From: Paraburkholderia sprentiae WSM5005
GTDB lineage: Bacteria; Pseudomonadota; Gammaproteobacteria; Burkholderiales; Burkholderiaceae
Assembly (NCBI RefSeq): GCF_001865575.2
Contig: NZ_CP017563.2
Span: 62,001-126,000 of the forward strand
Direction: 5' to 3'
Length of the DNA stretch: 64,000 bases
In this document: piece by piece, positions 27,609 through 37,607 of the stretch
Numbering within the stretch: position 1 is the first letter of the stretch
How the letters are laid out: the number at the start of each line of letters is the position of its first letter
Position numbers and translations under genes: made by a program
Notes under the pieces: generated by a model
Database searches by the model: none
Told to the model about the DNA's origin: nothing
The model's input: the letters and a program-made list of their open reading frames with translations, nothing else

Positions 27609-29069
27609 ATGGAATTGGGAACCCAGTTGACGGATCCGCTGCTGTTTCGACAACAGGCTTACGTCAGCGGCGAATGGCAAAGCGCCGCGAGCGCAGAAAC
27701 ATTCGAGGTTCGCGATCCCGCAACGGGCGCGATCGTCGGCAACGTTCCTTTGATGGGCGCGAGCGAAACACGTCAGGCGATCGACGCAGCGAACGCGGCC
27801 TGGCCCGCGTGGCGCAAAAAGACCGCGAAAGAACGCGGCGCCATTCTGCGCAAATGGCACGATCTGATGATGGAGAACGCCGATGATCTTGCGCTGATCC
27901 TGTCGACGGAGCAGGGCAAGTCGCTTGCGGAAGCGAAGGGCGAAATCGGCTATGCCGCGTCGTTCTTCGAATGGTTTGCGGAAGAAGGTAAGCGCGTCTA
28001 CGGCGATACGATTCCGACACCGTCGAGCGACAAGCGCATCGTCGTGGTGAAGGAACCGGTGGGTGTGTGCGCCGCGATCACGCCGTGGAATTTCCCGGCC
28101 GCGATGATTACCCGCAAGGTTGGACCCGCGCTCGCAGCCGGTTGCACCATCGTCGTCAAACCCGCCGAAGCGACGCCGTTCTCGGCGCTGGCGCTGGCCG
28201 TGCTGGGCCAGCGTGCAGGCGTGCCGTCCGGTGTGTTCAGCGTGGTGACGGGCGACCCGAAGGCGATTGGTGCGGAGCTGACGTCGAATCCCGTCGTGCG
28301 CAAGCTCTCGTTCACGGGATCGACGCCGGTGGGCCGGCTGTTGATGAGCCAGTGCGCGTCGACGGTCAAGAAAGTGTCGCTCGAACTCGGCGGCAACGCG
28401 CCGTTCATCGTGTTCGACGACGCCGACGTCGATGCGGCCGTCCAGGGTGCTATCGCATCGAAGTATCGCAACAGCGGGCAGACGTGCGTGTGCACGAACC
28501 GCTTCTACGTGCACGACACCGTGTACGACCAGTTCGCGGAAAAGCTCGCCGCAGCGGTCAGCCGCCTGAAGGTCGGACGCGGCACCGAACCCGATGTCGC
28601 GCAAGGCCCGCTCATCAACGAGGCGGCGGTGCAGAAAGTTGAAGCCCATATCGCGGATGCACTTGCAAAGGGCGCGTCTGTTGTCACGGGCGGCAAGCGT
28701 CATGCGCTCGGCCACGGCTTCTTCGAACCGACGGTGCTCCGGGACGTCACCCCGGCGATGCAAGTCGCGAAAGACGAGACCTTCGGCCCACTCGCGCCGC
28801 TCTTCAGATTCAGCAGCGACGACGAGGTAATCCGCTTCGCGAACGACACCGAGTTCGGTCTCGCATCGTACTTTTACAGCCGGGACATCGGCCGCATCTG
28901 GAAAGTCGCGGAAGCGTTGGAGTATGGGATGGTCGGCGTGAACACCGGTCTGATCTCGAACGAAGTGGCACCGTTCGGCGGAGTGAAGCAGTCGGGCACG
29001 GGACGCGAAGGTTCGCACTACGGCATCGACGATTACGTCGTCATCAAATATCTGTGCATGGCCGTCTGA
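27609..29069 (+). CDS. gabD: Succinate-semialdehyde-type aldehyde dehydrogenase (GabD-like)
   Basis: A 486-residue NAD(P)-dependent aldehyde dehydrogenase. It shows the Rossmann and active-site text ITPWNFPAAMITRK, the catalytic glutamate in LELGGNAPF and the catalytic cysteine in NSGQTCVC. The whole sequence follows the GabD pattern. The ATG at 27609 is preferred over 27603 because AGGA lies 6 bases before it. It would oxidise succinic semialdehyde or a similar omega-aldehyde to feed the TCA cycle, a sensible last step for a ring-opened N-heterocycle. Specificity within the family is not certain. Confidence 0.83.
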   Translation: MELGTQLTDPLLFRQQAYVSGEWQSAASAETFEVRDPATGAIVGNVPLMGASETRQAIDAANAAWPAWRKKTAKERGAILRKWHDLMMENADDLALILSTEQGKSLAEAKGEIGYAASFFEWFAEEGKRVYGDTIPTPSSDKRIVVVKEPVGVCAAITPWNFPAAMITRKVGPALAAGCTIVVKPAEATPFSALALAVLGQRAGVPSGVFSVVTGDPKAIGAELTSNPVVRKLSFTGSTPVGRLLMSQCASTVKKVSLELGGNAPFIVFDDADVDAAVQGAIASKYRNSGQTCVCTNRFYVHDTVYDQFAEKLAAAVSRLKVGRGTEPDVAQGPLINEAAVQKVEAHIADALAKGASVVTGGKRHALGHGFFEPTVLRDVTPAMQVAKDETFGPLAPLFRFSSDDEVIRFANDTEFGLASYFYSRDIGRIWKVAEALEYGMVGVNTGLISNEVAPFGGVKQSGTGREGSHYGIDDYVVIKYLCMAV

Positions 29070-29105
29070 TCTGAAAAACGCGCGGTGCAAAGGGGGCGGT
29101 CGAAC

Positions 29106-30485
29106 ATGAATACATGGTCATCGACAAACGATGAAGCGGGCGCGGCCCGTTTGCACGACACTGCGCTCGATCACGCCGAACCCGGCGCGGTCAGCATACC
29201 GTTACCGGTGACGATACGTGTCGTCGCGATTTGTCTGGCGATGATCCTCGCCGAAGGTTACGACGTCGCAATTTACGGCGCCGTGCTGCCCATGCTGACG
29301 CGTGGCACGAACTGGTCGCTCTCGCCATTCCAGTTGGGCGCGATTGCGAGTTGCTCATTAGCGGGCATGATGATCGGCGCGATGTGTGCCGGCACGGTGA
29401 GCGATCTGATCGGCCGGCGCTGGGTATTGCTCGGCAGCGTGGCGCTGTTCTCTGCCATGATGGCTGCGGCGGCGCTGGCGCCCACGCCCACGGTCTTCGT
29501 CGTCGCGCGTGTCGTGGGCGGGTTGGGGCTGGGCGGCGTCGTGCCGACGGCTGCGGCGCTCACCGTCGAATATTCTCCGCCGCACCGCCGCTCGTTTAAC
29601 TACGCATTGATCTACACCGGCTATTCGCTCGGTGGCATTCTCGTCGCGCTGCTCGCGATCGCCTGGTTGCCGACGCATGGTTGGCGATGGCTGTTTGGCC
29701 TGGGCGCGTTGCCTCTACTGCTGGTGCTCGTGGTGGGGCCTTCGTTGCCGGAATCGATCGATTTCCTCATTGCGAGAAAGCGCTTCGCCGAAGCTCGGTC
29801 GCTGGCGCGTGCGTTGCATATCCGGCACGCGTGGCTCGAAAGCGAGCGCGGCGGCGACGCAGTGCGTATCGCTAAAAAAAGCGCCCCCGCGCCAGTGCGT
29901 TCGTTGTTCGATCGCTCCTTCATTCATGCCACGCTGGCGTTCTGGCTCGCGATGTTTATGGGCCTGCTTCTCCTGTACGGCCTGAGCACGTGGCTGCCGC
30001 AACTCATGCGCAAGGCGGGCTATCCGCTCGGGTCGAGCCTCGCATTGCTCATGACGCTCAATCTTGCCGCCGCGCTGGGCTCGCTGTCCGGCGGTGCGTT
30101 GGCCGATCGCATCGGTTCGAAACGCGTGGTCAGCGTGTTGTATCTGCTGGCGGCTGCGAGCCTATGCGCGTTGCCGTTTGCCCATGGCGTGGTGCTCACG
30201 TATGTGCTGGTCAGCATCGCGGGGGTTGGCACGATCGGCAACACCATGCTGCTTGGCGCTTATATCACGCAGTACTACCCGCCTCACAGTCGGGCGACGG
30301 GAATCGGCTGGGCGCTCGGCATAGGACGCTTCGGCGCGATCGCGGGACCATTGATCGGTGGCGTTCTGGCGCAATGGGACGTCGTGCTCGCGTGGAATTT
30401 CTTTGTGTTCGCTGCTGCGGGTCTGCTGGCGGCAATCGCCGTGCTGATGGTACCGGGCAATCGCGCAAGGCCGATACGAGACTGA
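29106..30485 (+). CDS. MFS transporter, AAHS (aromatic acid:H+ symporter) type
   Basis: A 459-residue permease with about 12 membrane helices. The loop motif [11 protein letters not shown] between helices 2 and 3 and [12 protein letters not shown] after helix 4 fit the aromatic-acid/H+ symporter family (BenK/PcaK). The ATG at 29106 has GGGGCGG before it. It is a second uptake route, besides the ABC importer, for an acidic or aromatic substrate of this island. Confidence 0.8.
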   Translation: MNTWSSTNDEAGAARLHDTALDHAEPGAVSIPLPVTIRVVAICLAMILAEGYDVAIYGAVLPMLTRGTNWSLSPFQLGAIASCSLAGMMIGAMCAGTVSDLIGRRWVLLGSVALFSAMMAAAALAPTPTVFVVARVVGGLGLGGVVPTAAALTVEYSPPHRRSFNYALIYTGYSLGGILVALLAIAWLPTHGWRWLFGLGALPLLLVLVVGPSLPESIDFLIARKRFAEARSLARALHIRHAWLESERGGDAVRIAKKSAPAPVRSLFDRSFIHATLAFWLAMFMGLLLLYGLSTWLPQLMRKAGYPLGSSLALLMTLNLAAALGSLSGGALADRIGSKRVVSVLYLLAAASLCALPFAHGVVLTYVLVSIAGVGTIGNTMLLGAYITQYYPPHSRATGIGWALGIGRFGAIAGPLIGGVLAQWDVVLAWNFFVFAAAGLLAAIAVLMVPGNRARPIRD

Positions 30486-30502
30486 ACCACAACCACAACC
30501 AC
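30485..30502 (+). repeat. Three tandem copies of AACCAC
   Basis: AACCAC is repeated three times between the MFS gene and the chemoreceptor gene. The copies are perfect. Too short to call functional. Confidence 0.5.
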
Positions 30503-30519
30503 AATTTGCCAGTTGCAAC

Positions 30520-32082
30520 ATGAAAATCATTAAAAACGTCTCCATCTCCAGCAAGATTTTCATCGCGTTTTCAGGCGCGATTTTCGCTTTTATTGTCAGC
30601 GCGTGCGTTTGTCTTTACAGCGTTCGGGCCATCGATCAGAAGCGGAAAGAGATCGAAGCATCGGAACAGATGTTGCGTCTTTTGAAAGACGGGACGGGCG
30701 ACTATCTCAACATCATCTGGGCGGTTCTGGCGAACAACCTCAACGGGAAGGCGTCACACAGGCAATGGATCGTCGATCACCGCTCAGACTTTGGCGAAAA
30801 ATTGACGAAGCTCCGCGCGATGGATCCCACGCCCGAAGGTGCGGCGCTGGTCAACGAAGGTCAGCGGGAATACGACGCGTGGCTAAGAACGGTCGTCGAC
30901 CCGCTCGTGGAGATGCGCAAGAAGGTGGACGCTTTTTCGGTGAACGTGAGCGACCTCTCCACGTTGACCGAGAGTTTCGGCTCATATCTGGGAACCGAAA
31001 AACTGATTGCGACGGTCGGAAAGCTGGAAAGCTATGAGCAGCAGAGCGTGTCCGCGAATCGTGCCCAGCTCGATTCGCTGCGCACCTCGATTTACGCTAG
31101 CGTGCTCTGCTCGTCGTTGATTGCCGTGCTCGCGTCGATTCTCGCCGGACGATGGCTATCGAGCACGATTTCCCGGCCGTTGAACCGGGCCGTATCGGTG
31201 GCGACGTGTGTCGCCGAAGGCGATCTGACGAATCGCATCGAAGCGACGTCGACGGACGAAACCGGACAATTGATGCTGGCCATGAAGGCGATGAACCAGA
31301 GTCTCTCGGGCATCGTGGGCGGAGTTCGCTCCAGCGCCGATCGCATCGCGTCTGCGTCCAGCGAGATTGCCGCTGGCAATCTTGATCTGTCTTCGCGCAC
31401 CGAGGAGCAGGCGAGTTCGCTGGAGGAGACCGCCGCGAGCATGACGCAACTGACCGAAACCGTGCGCCAGAATGCGGACAACGCACGTCAGGCCAGTACA
31501 CTGGCGACGCGCGCATCCAGCATGGCGGACGCCGGCAATGAAGCGGTGCACGGCATGGTTGAGACGATAGGACGCATCAGCGGCAGCTCGGACCAGATTT
31601 CGGAGATCACCGGCCTAATCGAAGGCATCGCTTTCCAGACCAACATCCTGGCCTTGAATGCGGCGGTCGAAGCCGCGCGCGCAGGTGATCAGGGACGGGG
31701 GTTTGCCGTCGTGGCGAACGAGGTGCGTGCGCTCGCCCAGCGCTCCGCAACAGCGGCGCGGGAAATCAAGGAACTGATCGGGTCATCGGTGGAGACGATC
31801 CAGAGCGGAGCGAGGCAGGCGCATAACGCAGGCGGCACGATGACCGAAGTGAAGCTCGCGATCAGGCAGGTGGCCGACATCGTCAGCGAGATCGCGGCAG
31901 CATCCGACGAACAAAGCAGGGGCATCGAGCAGGTGAACCAGGCTGTGAACCTGATGGATAAGGTCACGCAGCAGAATGCGGCGCTCGTCGAGCAGGCTGC
32001 CGCGGCCGCCCAGTCGCTGGAAGACCACGCGATGGATCTGAAAAATGCCGTTGCGGTATTCAATCTCGCGGATCACGTCTAG
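30520..32082 (+). CDS. Methyl-accepting chemotaxis protein
   Basis: A 520-residue chemoreceptor with two membrane helices (residues about 10-32 and 190-212) around a periplasmic four-helix-bundle-type sensor. A HAMP domain and the signalling hairpin tip ([20 protein letters not shown]) follow. The C-terminal methylation helices are Ala-rich, and no pentapeptide for CheR docking is visible at the end (FNLADHV). It lies beside uptake genes for the same unknown substrate, so it may guide cells toward it. Its TAG stop at 32080-32082 overlaps the convergent dehydrogenase stop. Confidence 0.87.
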   Translation: MKIIKNVSISSKIFIAFSGAIFAFIVSACVCLYSVRAIDQKRKEIEASEQMLRLLKDGTGDYLNIIWAVLANNLNGKASHRQWIVDHRSDFGEKLTKLRAMDPTPEGAALVNEGQREYDAWLRTVVDPLVEMRKKVDAFSVNVSDLSTLTESFGSYLGTEKLIATVGKLESYEQQSVSANRAQLDSLRTSIYASVLCSSLIAVLASILAGRWLSSTISRPLNRAVSVATCVAEGDLTNRIEATSTDETGQLMLAMKAMNQSLSGIVGGVRSSADRIASASSEIAAGNLDLSSRTEEQASSLEETAASMTQLTETVRQNADNARQASTLATRASSMADAGNEAVHGMVETIGRISGSSDQISEITGLIEGIAFQTNILALNAAVEAARAGDQGRGFAVVANEVRALAQRSATAAREIKELIGSSVETIQSGARQAHNAGGTMTEVKLAIRQVADIVSEIAAASDEQSRGIEQVNQAVNLMDKVTQQNAALVEQAAAAAQSLEDHAMDLKNAVAVFNLADHV

Positions 32083-33548
32083 CGCATCACGAACGGGTCG
32101 CTGATCGGGTCGTCCGAGGTGCGAAGCCACACGGACTTCGTCGTCGTGTATTCGAGCGCAGCGGCGAAGCCGCCTTCACGGCCATGCCCCGACAGTCCGA
32201 AACCGCCGAACGGCACGAGCGGCGATACCGCCCGATACGTGTTGATCCAGACGATGCCCGATCGAACGCGCTTCGAAACGCGATGGGCACGCGTGAGATT
32301 GGTGGTAAAGATGCCGGCTGCAAGACCGTAGGCTGTGCTGTTAGCCTTTTCGATTGCTTCCTGTTCGGTGGCGAACGTATCGACCGAAAGCACCGGCCCG
32401 AAGAGTTCCGTCGTGATGCTGTCCGCGTTCGGGACACCCGTGCAGTCCAGAATCGTGGGCGCGTAATAGTAGCCGGCGCGCTCGATAGCCTTGCCCCCCG
32501 TTAGCACCTTGGCGCCCTGGCGCACGGAGCTTGCAACGACCGATTCGATATTACGCAGTTGCCGCTCGGTGCAAAGCGGCCCGTATTCCGTTGCCATGTC
32601 GTTGGGCAAGCCGACGCGAATGCGCGAGACGCGTTCGACCAGCAACGCAAGAAACTCGTCCTTGACGGATGCTTCGATCAACAGACGCGAGCCCGCGACG
32701 CAGCTCTGACCGCTGGCCGCGAAAATGGCCGCGACCTGTGCATTCACGGCGCTTTGAATGTCGGTGTCAGCGAACACGACGAACGGCGATTTGCCGCCCA
32801 GCTCCAGCGAAACCTTGGCGAGGTTATTCGCCGTATTCGCGACAATATGCTTCGCCGTTTCCGGGCCGCCCGTGAAGGCCACCTTGTCCACCTTCGGATG
32901 GCTGCTGAGCACAGCGCCGCATTGCGCGCCAAAGCCGGTGACCACGTTGACCACGCCGGGCGGGAAGCCGGCTTCGTGGACCACGCGGGCGAATTCGAGC
33001 AACGGACCGGGCGCTTCCTCGGAGGCCTTGAGCACCACTGTGCAGCCGGCGGCAAGCGCCGGCCCGAGCTTCACTGCGGAGAGGAACAACTGGCTATTCC
33101 ATGGAACGATCGCGGCCACCACGCCAACGGGTTGGCGGTCGAGCCAGACCTGCATGTCCGGCTTGTCGACGGGAATATGGCTGCCTTCGAGCTTGTCGGC
33201 AATGCCCGCGTAATAGCGGTAGTACTCCGCCACGTACGCGATCTGGCTGGAGGTCTCGCGGATGATCTTGCCGGTATCGGTAGTTTCAATTTCAGCAAGT
33301 CGCGGCGCAGCCTTTTCGAGGAGGTCGGCGAGCCTGTATAGCAGCTTCCCTCTGGCCGACGCCGTGATGCCGGCCCACGCGGGATCGGTCAGCGCGCGGC
33401 TGGCGGCGTCCACGGCCCGGTTGACCTCGCCGGTCCTGGCCTCGGGCATCTGTGCCCACACTTCGCCGGTGGCCGGGTTCACGCTTGCGAACGTTGCGGC
33501 GCCCGGCTCGAACTGGCCGTCTATATAAAGCTGGAAATGAAAACTCAT
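32079..33548 (-). CDS. Aldehyde dehydrogenase of the monooxygenase operon
   Basis: A 489-residue NAD(P)+-dependent aldehyde dehydrogenase with [16 protein letters not shown], the catalytic glutamate in LELGGKSPF and the catalytic cysteine in ASGQSCVAG. It is not closely related to the GabD-like enzyme at 27609. It is the last gene of the minus-strand operon AA_synth, hydrolase, flavin reductase, LLM monooxygenase, dehydrogenase. It probably oxidises the aldehyde that the monooxygenase releases. Its stop overlaps that of the chemoreceptor. Confidence 0.85.
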   Translation of the reverse strand: MSFHFQLYIDGQFEPGAATFASVNPATGEVWAQMPEARTGEVNRAVDAASRALTDPAWAGITASARGKLLYRLADLLEKAAPRLAEIETTDTGKIIRETSSQIAYVAEYYRYYAGIADKLEGSHIPVDKPDMQVWLDRQPVGVVAAIVPWNSQLFLSAVKLGPALAAGCTVVLKASEEAPGPLLEFARVVHEAGFPPGVVNVVTGFGAQCGAVLSSHPKVDKVAFTGGPETAKHIVANTANNLAKVSLELGGKSPFVVFADTDIQSAVNAQVAAIFAASGQSCVAGSRLLIEASVKDEFLALLVERVSRIRVGLPNDMATEYGPLCTERQLRNIESVVASSVRQGAKVLTGGKAIERAGYYYAPTILDCTGVPNADSITTELFGPVLSVDTFATEQEAIEKANSTAYGLAAGIFTTNLTRAHRVSKRVRSGIVWINTYRAVSPLVPFGGFGLSGHGREGGFAAALEYTTTKSVWLRTSDDPISDPFVMR

Positions 33549-33560
33549 GGAATCACGCCC

Positions 33561-34598
33561 TCACTGAAAGGCAGGCATTACGTCGTTGATCATCCGTTCG
33601 AGCGACGCCTTCTTGCGCTCGAAGCTCATGCCGGTGTCGATCCAGAACGAGTACTCGTCGAAGCCGAGCGCTTCGTATGCCTTCAGGCGCGCGATCACCT
33701 CATCGGGTGTACCGATGACGTTGTTCTTGCGCATGGCTTCCGGCGTGTAGAACGGGTGAGCGGCGATCTCTTCCTTGCTCAGCGACTTGATCATGCCACG
33801 GCTCACCGGACGCTCGTTCTTGAACCATGCGCCGAAGTAGTTATAGAAGACGTTTACTTCGGCGGCAGCCAGTTGCGCGTCGTCCTCGCTGCTCGCGACA
33901 TACGTGTGGCGCAGCAACATGATCTGGGGGCGAGGCATCTCGCTGAATTTCTCGCATGCCGCGCTGAAATGGCCGGCGAGCTTCTCGACTTCTTCGTCGC
34001 CCATATGCAACGGCGTGACCTGCACGTTGCAGCCGTTCGCCACGGCGAACTCGTGGCTGTTCGGGTCGCGGGCGGCTACCCAGAGTGGCGGGTGCGGCTG
34101 CTGGAGCGGCAGCGGAGACGACGTTGTCGAAGGGAATTTCCAGAACTCGCCTTCGTGCGTGTAATCGCCTTCCCACAGCTTTTTCACTGCCGGAATGAGT
34201 TCGCGCATTCTCTGGCCGGCACCCCATGCATCGAGGCCCGGCACCAGACGTTCGTATTCGAACGAATACGCGCCGCGTGCGATGCCCAACTCCAGACGGC
34301 CGTTGGTGATGATGTCGGTCATCGCCGCTTCGCCAGCAAGCTTGATCGGATGCCAGAATGGCGCGATGACCGTGCCGGTGCCCAGCCTGACGTTCTGGGT
34401 CTTGTTGGCCAGATCCACGAGGTTGAGGAACGGATTGGGCGCGATCGTGAAGTCCATGCCGTGGTGCTCGCCGGTCCAGACGGCGTGCATGCCGCCACGG
34501 TCGGCGATCTGGCAAAGCTCGACCATCTCGTCATAAAGCTGCTTTTGACTGGTCTGGTCGGAGACGCGCTCCATATGCACGAAAAGTGAAAAACGCAT
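33561..34598 (-). CDS. LLM-class flavin-dependent monooxygenase
   Basis: A 345-residue bacterial-luciferase-like TIM-barrel enzyme (RFSLFVHMERVSDQ, AVWTGEHHGMDFTIAPNPFL, RLGTGTVIAPFWHP). The family uses reduced FMN from a partner reductase and O2, and includes RutA, PyrA of pyridine degradation and alkanesulfonate monooxygenases. AAAGG precedes the ATG at 34598. The reductase gene is directly upstream in the same operon. The closest functional subtype cannot be assigned by eye. It is likely the ring-attacking enzyme of the island. Confidence 0.86.
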   Translation of the reverse strand: MRFSLFVHMERVSDQTSQKQLYDEMVELCQIADRGGMHAVWTGEHHGMDFTIAPNPFLNLVDLANKTQNVRLGTGTVIAPFWHPIKLAGEAAMTDIITNGRLELGIARGAYSFEYERLVPGLDAWGAGQRMRELIPAVKKLWEGDYTHEGEFWKFPSTTSSPLPLQQPHPPLWVAARDPNSHEFAVANGCNVQVTPLHMGDEEVEKLAGHFSAACEKFSEMPRPQIMLLRHTYVASSEDDAQLAAAEVNVFYNYFGAWFKNERPVSRGMIKSLSKEEIAAHPFYTPEAMRKNNVIGTPDEVIARLKAYEALGFDEYSFWIDTGMSFERKKASLERMINDVMPAFQ

Positions 34599-34609
34599 GG
34601 GATGACCTT

Positions 34610-35536
34610 TCAGGAAAGAAGCGGGCGAACGGTGCCCTGGCTATGGTCGCCGTAGTACATGCCGTAGCTTTTCAACTGGCTTTCCTTGCGGTAGCGTTCG
34701 AGCATGCTGGCGACGGCGGCGTCCTGGAACTGATCCGGCCCGATCTCGTCGAGGCTCACGAATTCGCCCGACACGGCAGCCTCATCGGGCGGCGCGCTGC
34801 AGAGAAACGAGATGTACTGGTAGTGGGTTTCGGTGTTGTTGTACGCCGAATAGATGAAGCTTGCCGATGCGTCCGGCTGGTACTTCGCGAAGATCTCGGC
34901 GAGTGCCTTGTCGGCGCCTTCCTTGCCGATCTCCTTCGAAGGCAGACTCCATTTGTTATCCGCGTTGCGGATGAGGAGCACCTTGTCGTCGCGCGCGATG
35001 ATTGCGCTCACGACGACCTTCTGACCGGTGATGACTTCGGCCGATACCTTGGCGGGCGTGAAATAGCCGCCACGGTAATAGCCGAGGCCGGCGTAGCCCG
35101 CGGAGTGGAACGCCTCGACCTTACCGACGATCAGCGCGTGGTCGCCCGCATCGATCACCGTGTGCGTTATGCAGTCGAACCACGCACTGACGTCACCGAT
35201 GAGCGGGTTGTTGTTCGCGCTCAGACGCCAGCTCACGTCGGCGAAGCGATCGTCGCTGGGCCGCGCGAAGGTATTCGACAGATCCTTCTGGCCTTCCGCG
35301 AGAATGTTAATGGCGAAGTGTCCCGTCGTGGAAAACGTCTGGTAGTTGCTCGACGTCTTTGCGATGCTCACCAGCAGCAACGCCGGGTCCAACGAAACTG
35401 ACGAGAACGAGTTTGCGGTAAAGCCGAGCGGCTTGCCGTCGTCTCCTGCCGTCGTCACGATTGTGACGCCTGTCATGAAGGCGCCGAATGCATCGCGCAG
35501 TTCACGAGGATTGATTCTGGCGGTCTCTTGGCTCAT
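34610..35536 (-). CDS. Flavin reductase with C-terminal Nudix-like domain, right copy
   Basis: A 308-residue protein. The N-terminal flavin-reductase-like domain (RDAFGAFMTGVTIVTT, GFTANSFSSVSLDPAL) matches its left paralogue at 20363. The C-terminal half (VVVSAIIARDDKVLLIRN) has the beta-strand pattern of Nudix proteins, but no Nudix box. The gene lies between the hydrolase and the LLM monooxygenase, with 12 bases to the latter, so it is that enzyme's reduced-flavin supplier. The extra domain may bind a nucleotide-like effector or the partner; this is inference. Confidence 0.83.
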   Translation of the reverse strand: MSQETARINPRELRDAFGAFMTGVTIVTTAGDDGKPLGFTANSFSSVSLDPALLLVSIAKTSSNYQTFSTTGHFAINILAEGQKDLSNTFARPSDDRFADVSWRLSANNNPLIGDVSAWFDCITHTVIDAGDHALIVGKVEAFHSAGYAGLGYYRGGYFTPAKVSAEVITGQKVVVSAIIARDDKVLLIRNADNKWSLPSKEIGKEGADKALAEIFAKYQPDASASFIYSAYNNTETHYQYISFLCSAPPDEAAVSGEFVSLDEIGPDQFQDAAVASMLERYRKESQLKSYGMYYGDHSQGTVRPLLS

Positions 35537-35537
35537 A

Positions 35538-36353
35538 TCACACTTCCGATTTCAACGTTTCGAGATGCTCGGTCTGCAGCCAAGCGCGCAGCGCACGATT
35601 GACTTCGTCGGGGGCGGTCAGGTTCACCATATGGCGCTCGTCGCGGATCACGACGGCACGGCCATTGTGGGCGGCACTGGCCATCTGTTCTGCCATCTCC
35701 GGCGTCGAATTCGGGTCCTCCGAGCCGGTGAGCACGAGAGCGGGGCAGGCAATCCTGCGCCAGCCGTCGGCATAGACTTCGTCGCCACTCGCGAAGGCCG
35801 TATAGGCCGTGGCATATCCCGCGAGATCGACTGACTTCAACCATGACTCGACCTTTCGCGCCGCGATGCGCTGCGCTTCCTCGGCATTGAACCAGCGTTT
35901 GAGCGGTGTTTCGATGTCGATGCTTCCCGATCGCAGTTCGGCCGCGCGTTGCAGCACGGCGTCGCGGGCCTCCGTGGTCCGGCGATACACGCCGTTCAGA
36001 ACGGCTACGCGCCTGACCAGGTCGGGCCGGGTAACGGCCACGCCCGCGGCGATGAGTGAACCCATCGAATGACCCGCGAGATTGACGGGACCCGCGTCCA
36101 GCGCTTCGATGAATTCGATCGCCCAATTCACGAACTGCTCCAATCCGGCATTTGCTTCCAGCGCAGTGCTCGCGCCGTGGCCCGGCATATCGACCGAAAT
36201 GACCCTGAATTCGGCCGACAGATCGTCGATCTGCGGATGCCACGCAAGCGCCTGCATGCCCACCCCGTGAATCAGGACCAGTGGCTCCCCAGTTCCCTGT
36301 TCGAGATAGTGCGCGACGCGATTATTTGACAGATGCAGGATTGCTGAGGTCAT
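35538..36353 (-). CDS. Alpha/beta-fold hydrolase, right copy
   Basis: A 271-residue alpha/beta hydrolase with IHGVGMQALAW, GHSMGS and a C-terminal DERHMVN histidine, paralogous to the protein at 19477. The start at 36353 lies 32 bases inside the upstream gene; the longer open frame up to 36464 lies over that gene and is rejected. Its partner set suggests that it cleaves a carbamate, formamide or enol product, as RutD does in pyrimidine breakdown. The reaction is unproven. Confidence 0.82.
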   Translation of the reverse strand: MTSAILHLSNNRVAHYLEQGTGEPLVLIHGVGMQALAWHPQIDDLSAEFRVISVDMPGHGASTALEANAGLEQFVNWAIEFIEALDAGPVNLAGHSMGSLIAAGVAVTRPDLVRRVAVLNGVYRRTTEARDAVLQRAAELRSGSIDIETPLKRWFNAEEAQRIAARKVESWLKSVDLAGYATAYTAFASGDEVYADGWRRIACPALVLTGSEDPNSTPEMAEQMASAAHNGRAVVIRDERHMVNLTAPDEVNRALRAWLQTEHLETLKSEV

Positions 36354-36924
36354 TTCCGAGTTCTGCCAAATCTTTATAACGATCGCCGATGCGGTGATGG
36401 GGACGGCCGCCGGTCGCACCGCCAATTGCGATAACCAGTTCGTCAGCGGCCGGTGCATCGGCAATCGAGAACTGGAGCGTCAGGTAGTGCGAACGGCGAC
36501 CTTCGTCGTTCTTGTCCATCATCGGGATCAGCAGCGGCGCATTCGCCGGGCCGCGCGTGTTGTTGAAGGCCAGATACGACTTGGCGCCGACAGCCGTGCG
36601 GTAGATGTTGCCGAAGTGCAGCGTGTGGATCAGCGCAGATGCGTGTTCCAGTTCGCCGTCGAGGCCGACGATGGCGCTCTTGCCGAACGCCTCGACCGCT
36701 TCGCCCGAACCGGCCTCGTCGAGGATCAGCTTCGTCAGGTGCTCGCTGAGTTGCGGTGCGATTGCGCGGATGTCCGGCGACAGATCTTCGACATAGCCTC
36801 GCCCTGCCCACGGGTTCTTGATGATGGCCGCTGCGCCGATCATCTTGAGCGGCTTCGCGGCGACTTTGTCGCCGTCCACGAAGACCGTTTCGACATGGAG
36901 AATGGATTTGCGAATCAGGCTCAT
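36322..36924 (-). CDS. AA_synth (DUF1185, PF06684) family protein
   Basis: A 200-residue protein with the family text KMIGAAAIIKNPWAGRGYV and, near the C-terminus, IAIGGATGGRPHHRIGDR. PF06684 proteins are named for amino acid synthesis, but no reaction is established for this group. It is the first gene of the LLM monooxygenase operon, with AGGG before the ATG, and faces the GntR-type operator pair at 36961-36989. Its position suggests a role as a deaminase-like or cyclic-amide-handling partner, but this is inference. Confidence 0.8.
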   Translation of the reverse strand: MSLIRKSILHVETVFVDGDKVAAKPLKMIGAAAIIKNPWAGRGYVEDLSPDIRAIAPQLSEHLTKLILDEAGSGEAVEAFGKSAIVGLDGELEHASALIHTLHFGNIYRTAVGAKSYLAFNNTRGPANAPLLIPMMDKNDEGRRSHYLTLQFSIADAPAADELVIAIGGATGGRPHHRIGDRYKDLAELGNDLSNPASVK

Positions 36925-36960
36925 AGCGAGGCCCTAGGGTCGGTTGTTGATGCGAAGTAT

Positions 36961-36989
36961 TGTGGTATGCCATAGTACGGCGTACCATG
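36961..36989. promoter_or_regulatory. Double GntR operator between divergent catabolic operons
   Basis: Two adjacent palindromes, TGTGGTATGCCATA (36961-36974) and TACGGCGTACCATG (36976-36989), fit TATGGnnnnCCATA with few mismatches. They lie 37 bp before the AA_synth start and 127 bp before the DUF1330 start, so they could control both directions. Confidence 0.55.
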
Positions 36990-37115
36990 AGTGTTAACCC
37001 TATGGAACCGCTAAGGCCGGCAGAGCAGCGCGTTGGAGGGTTGCCGTACGATGGAAAAGGCGGACATATCGGCGGTTATTGGCCGATCAAATTTTTTGAA
37101 GCTGGAGGACGAAAG

Positions 37116-37406
37116 ATGACTGCTTATTGGATCGCTCATGTCACCGTGCTCGACCCGGTGAAATACAAGGATTACACCGACATTGCGCCGTTGGCATTCA
37201 GGAAATTCGGGGCCATTTTTCTGGCGCGTGGAGGTGCGTCGAAAGTGCTCGAAGGGAAGTCCTTCGAGCGTCATGTGGTGATCCAGTTCAGCGACATGCA
37301 AACGGCGCTGGATTGCTACAACTCACCCGAATACCAGTCGGCCAAGCTCAAACGCGACGGACATTGCATCGCGCAGGTGTCGATTGTCGAAGGATTGGAA
37401 GCGTGA
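37116..37406 (+). CDS. DUF1330 family protein
   Basis: A 96-residue protein with the family pattern YWIAHVTVLDPVKYKDY and FSDMQTALDCYNSPEY. These are small dimeric alpha-beta barrel proteins of unknown reaction, often found beside oxygenases. GGAGG lies before the ATG at 37116; the longer frame from 36960 would start inside the operator. It is divergent from the monooxygenase operon, and runs with the CMD-family gene. Confidence 0.82.
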   Translation: MTAYWIAHVTVLDPVKYKDYTDIAPLAFRKFGAIFLARGGASKVLEGKSFERHVVIQFSDMQTALDCYNSPEYQSAKLKRDGHCIAQVSIVEGLEA

Positions 37407-37607
37407 TGGTCCTGCGGCTCCCGTCATGACCCGGGGACTCACGCGCGGCCTGTGTTGACGATCGGATCAGAGACAGCCGTTCGTCGACCGGAAAGATTCG
37501 GGCCGGTCTCCTGGCAGGCGGTTCGCCAGGAAGCCGATAAGGCAATCGATGTGTTGTTGGACGATGGAAAATCAAATACGCCTGTGCGTACACAGAGGAG
37601 TTCGATC

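Noticed and set aside
27597..29090. A 497-codon open frame on the minus strand over the GabD-like gene
   Set aside because: Composition is Arg- and His-rich without domains, as expected for an antisense reading; the plus strand shows a complete aldehyde dehydrogenase.
30485..30502. AACCAC triple repeat as a CRISPR or regulatory array
   Set aside because: Only three 6-base units without spacers; no CRISPR repeat structure was seen anywhere in the window.
36354..36464. Longer start for the right-hand alpha/beta hydrolase
   Set aside because: The extension lies entirely over the AA_synth gene and lacks family text; the shorter start is aligned with the left paralogue.
37452..37607. 52-codon in-frame extension before the CMD-family protein
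   Set aside because: The family domain and a strong ribosome site begin at 37608; the upstream residues match nothing I recognise.
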